A stretch of 64,000 nucleotides of DNA from UBA10649 sp963842725 (GTDB lineage Bacteria; Actinomycetota; Actinomycetes; S36-B12), in contig CAWJHN010000004.1 in NCBI GenBank assembly GCA_963842725.1, forward strand, positions 1,674,001 to 1,738,000, read 5' to 3'. Positions 63,772 through 64,000 of this stretch are shown here, in pieces. Below the pieces are notes generated by a model. It was not told where the DNA came from and ran no database searches. It saw only the letters and a program-made list of their open reading frames with translations. Every line of letters starts with the position of its first letter. The first letter of the stretch is position 1. Position numbers and translations under genes: made by a program.

Positions 63772-64000
63772 TCAGGCGGACTCTGCCTCGGCGAGTCCGG
63801 TCTGCTGCACGCCGGCCTGGCCCGCCTCGTGCTCCGCGGCGGTCGACCGTGGCTTCACGGTCTCCGACTTCTTGCGGTGCGGGGCAATGACCATCAGCAT
63901 GTTGCGGCCGTCCTGCTTCGGCGGGGCCTCGACCACGCCCAGCTCGGCGACATCCTCGGCGAGCTTGGCCAGCAGGCGCAGGCCCAGTTCGGGTCGACTC
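63772..64000 (-). CDS. infC: Translation initiation factor IF-3 (5' partial)
   Basis: The C-terminal ~75 codons are visible: RPELGLRLLAKLAEDVAELG, then PKQDGRNMLMVIAPHRKK, the end of the IF3 C-terminal domain, followed by a ~30-residue Ala/Glu-rich tail typical of actinobacterial IF3. The gene runs off the window end. It is the first gene of infC-rpmI-rplT. Confidence 0.93.
   Translation of the reverse strand, partial: SRPELGLRLLAKLAEDVAELGVVEAPPKQDGRNMLMVIAPHRKKSETVKPRSTAAEHEAGQAGVQQTGLAEAESA

Overview
The window is a GC-rich chromosomal segment of an actinobacterium (class Actinomycetia; I cannot place it to genus by eye). The evidence is gene content and order. Minus-strand housekeeping genes follow the order infC-rpmI-rplT-trmH, pheST, argCJBDRH, mpg, tyrS, a TPR protein, a NagD-type phosphatase, tlyA-nadK-recN, pyrG-nudix, ald, xerD, parA-scpAB-rluB, aroH-tyrA, cmk-plsC-der. 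From memory this is the same order as the M. tuberculosis region from infC to engA. Codons are strongly GC3-biased, and GTG starts with 4-nt GTGA/ATGA overlaps are common.

Layout. Positions 1-15200 are accessory and mixed: the 3' part of an oxygen-sensor-like GGDEF protein, tRNA-Val, a GT-C-like membrane protein, an Lsr2-like protein, ZapE, two ligase/polymerase repair genes (LigC and a LigD-type primase-polymerase) interrupted by a 1.2-kb scarred insertion, a secreted sugar dehydrogenase, a GT87-like protein, two acetyltransferases, a phosphotransferase, a secreted protein and tRNA-Pro. Positions 15280-39114 hold a lipase and then the long housekeeping run on the minus strand, from the TPR protein to der, broken by a small plus-strand pair (MBL hydrolase and a reductase). 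Positions 39263-44900 are one complete rRNA operon (16S-23S-5S, minus strand) with tandem promoters and no spacer tRNA. Positions 45024-64000 carry tyrS, repair genes, the arginine regulon, pheST, cysD-cysNC with an upstream broken oxygenase gene, a second TrmH-type methyltransferase and the infC-rpmI-rplT operon, cut by the window end.

The genes support translation (rRNA, PheST, TyrS, IF3, L35, L20, rRNA modification by TlyA, RluB and TrmH-type enzymes), chromosome maintenance (XerD, ScpAB, ParA, RecN, Mpg, LigC/primase), arginine and tyrosine biosynthesis, and activated-sulfate synthesis. Many first-in-operon genes show a TAnnnT-like -10 hexamer 6-7 nt before the start codon and no Shine-Dalgarno, which points to widespread leaderless transcription.

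The most notable points are: an ODP-type MBL-GGDEF fusion; the scar between ligC and the primase gene, carrying the C-terminal remnant of a second primase; a PlsC-family protein that has lost its catalytic motifs but keeps its conserved place between der and cmk; a 45-bp repeat in the argD-argR junction that could extend ArgR; a membrane-tethered HNH nuclease; a Cys-containing Lsr2 variant; an oxygenase gene broken by one frameshift upstream of a PAPS-synthesis operon; and an ARG-box-like site on a leaderless argC promoter. I found no CRISPR array, prophage or IS element.
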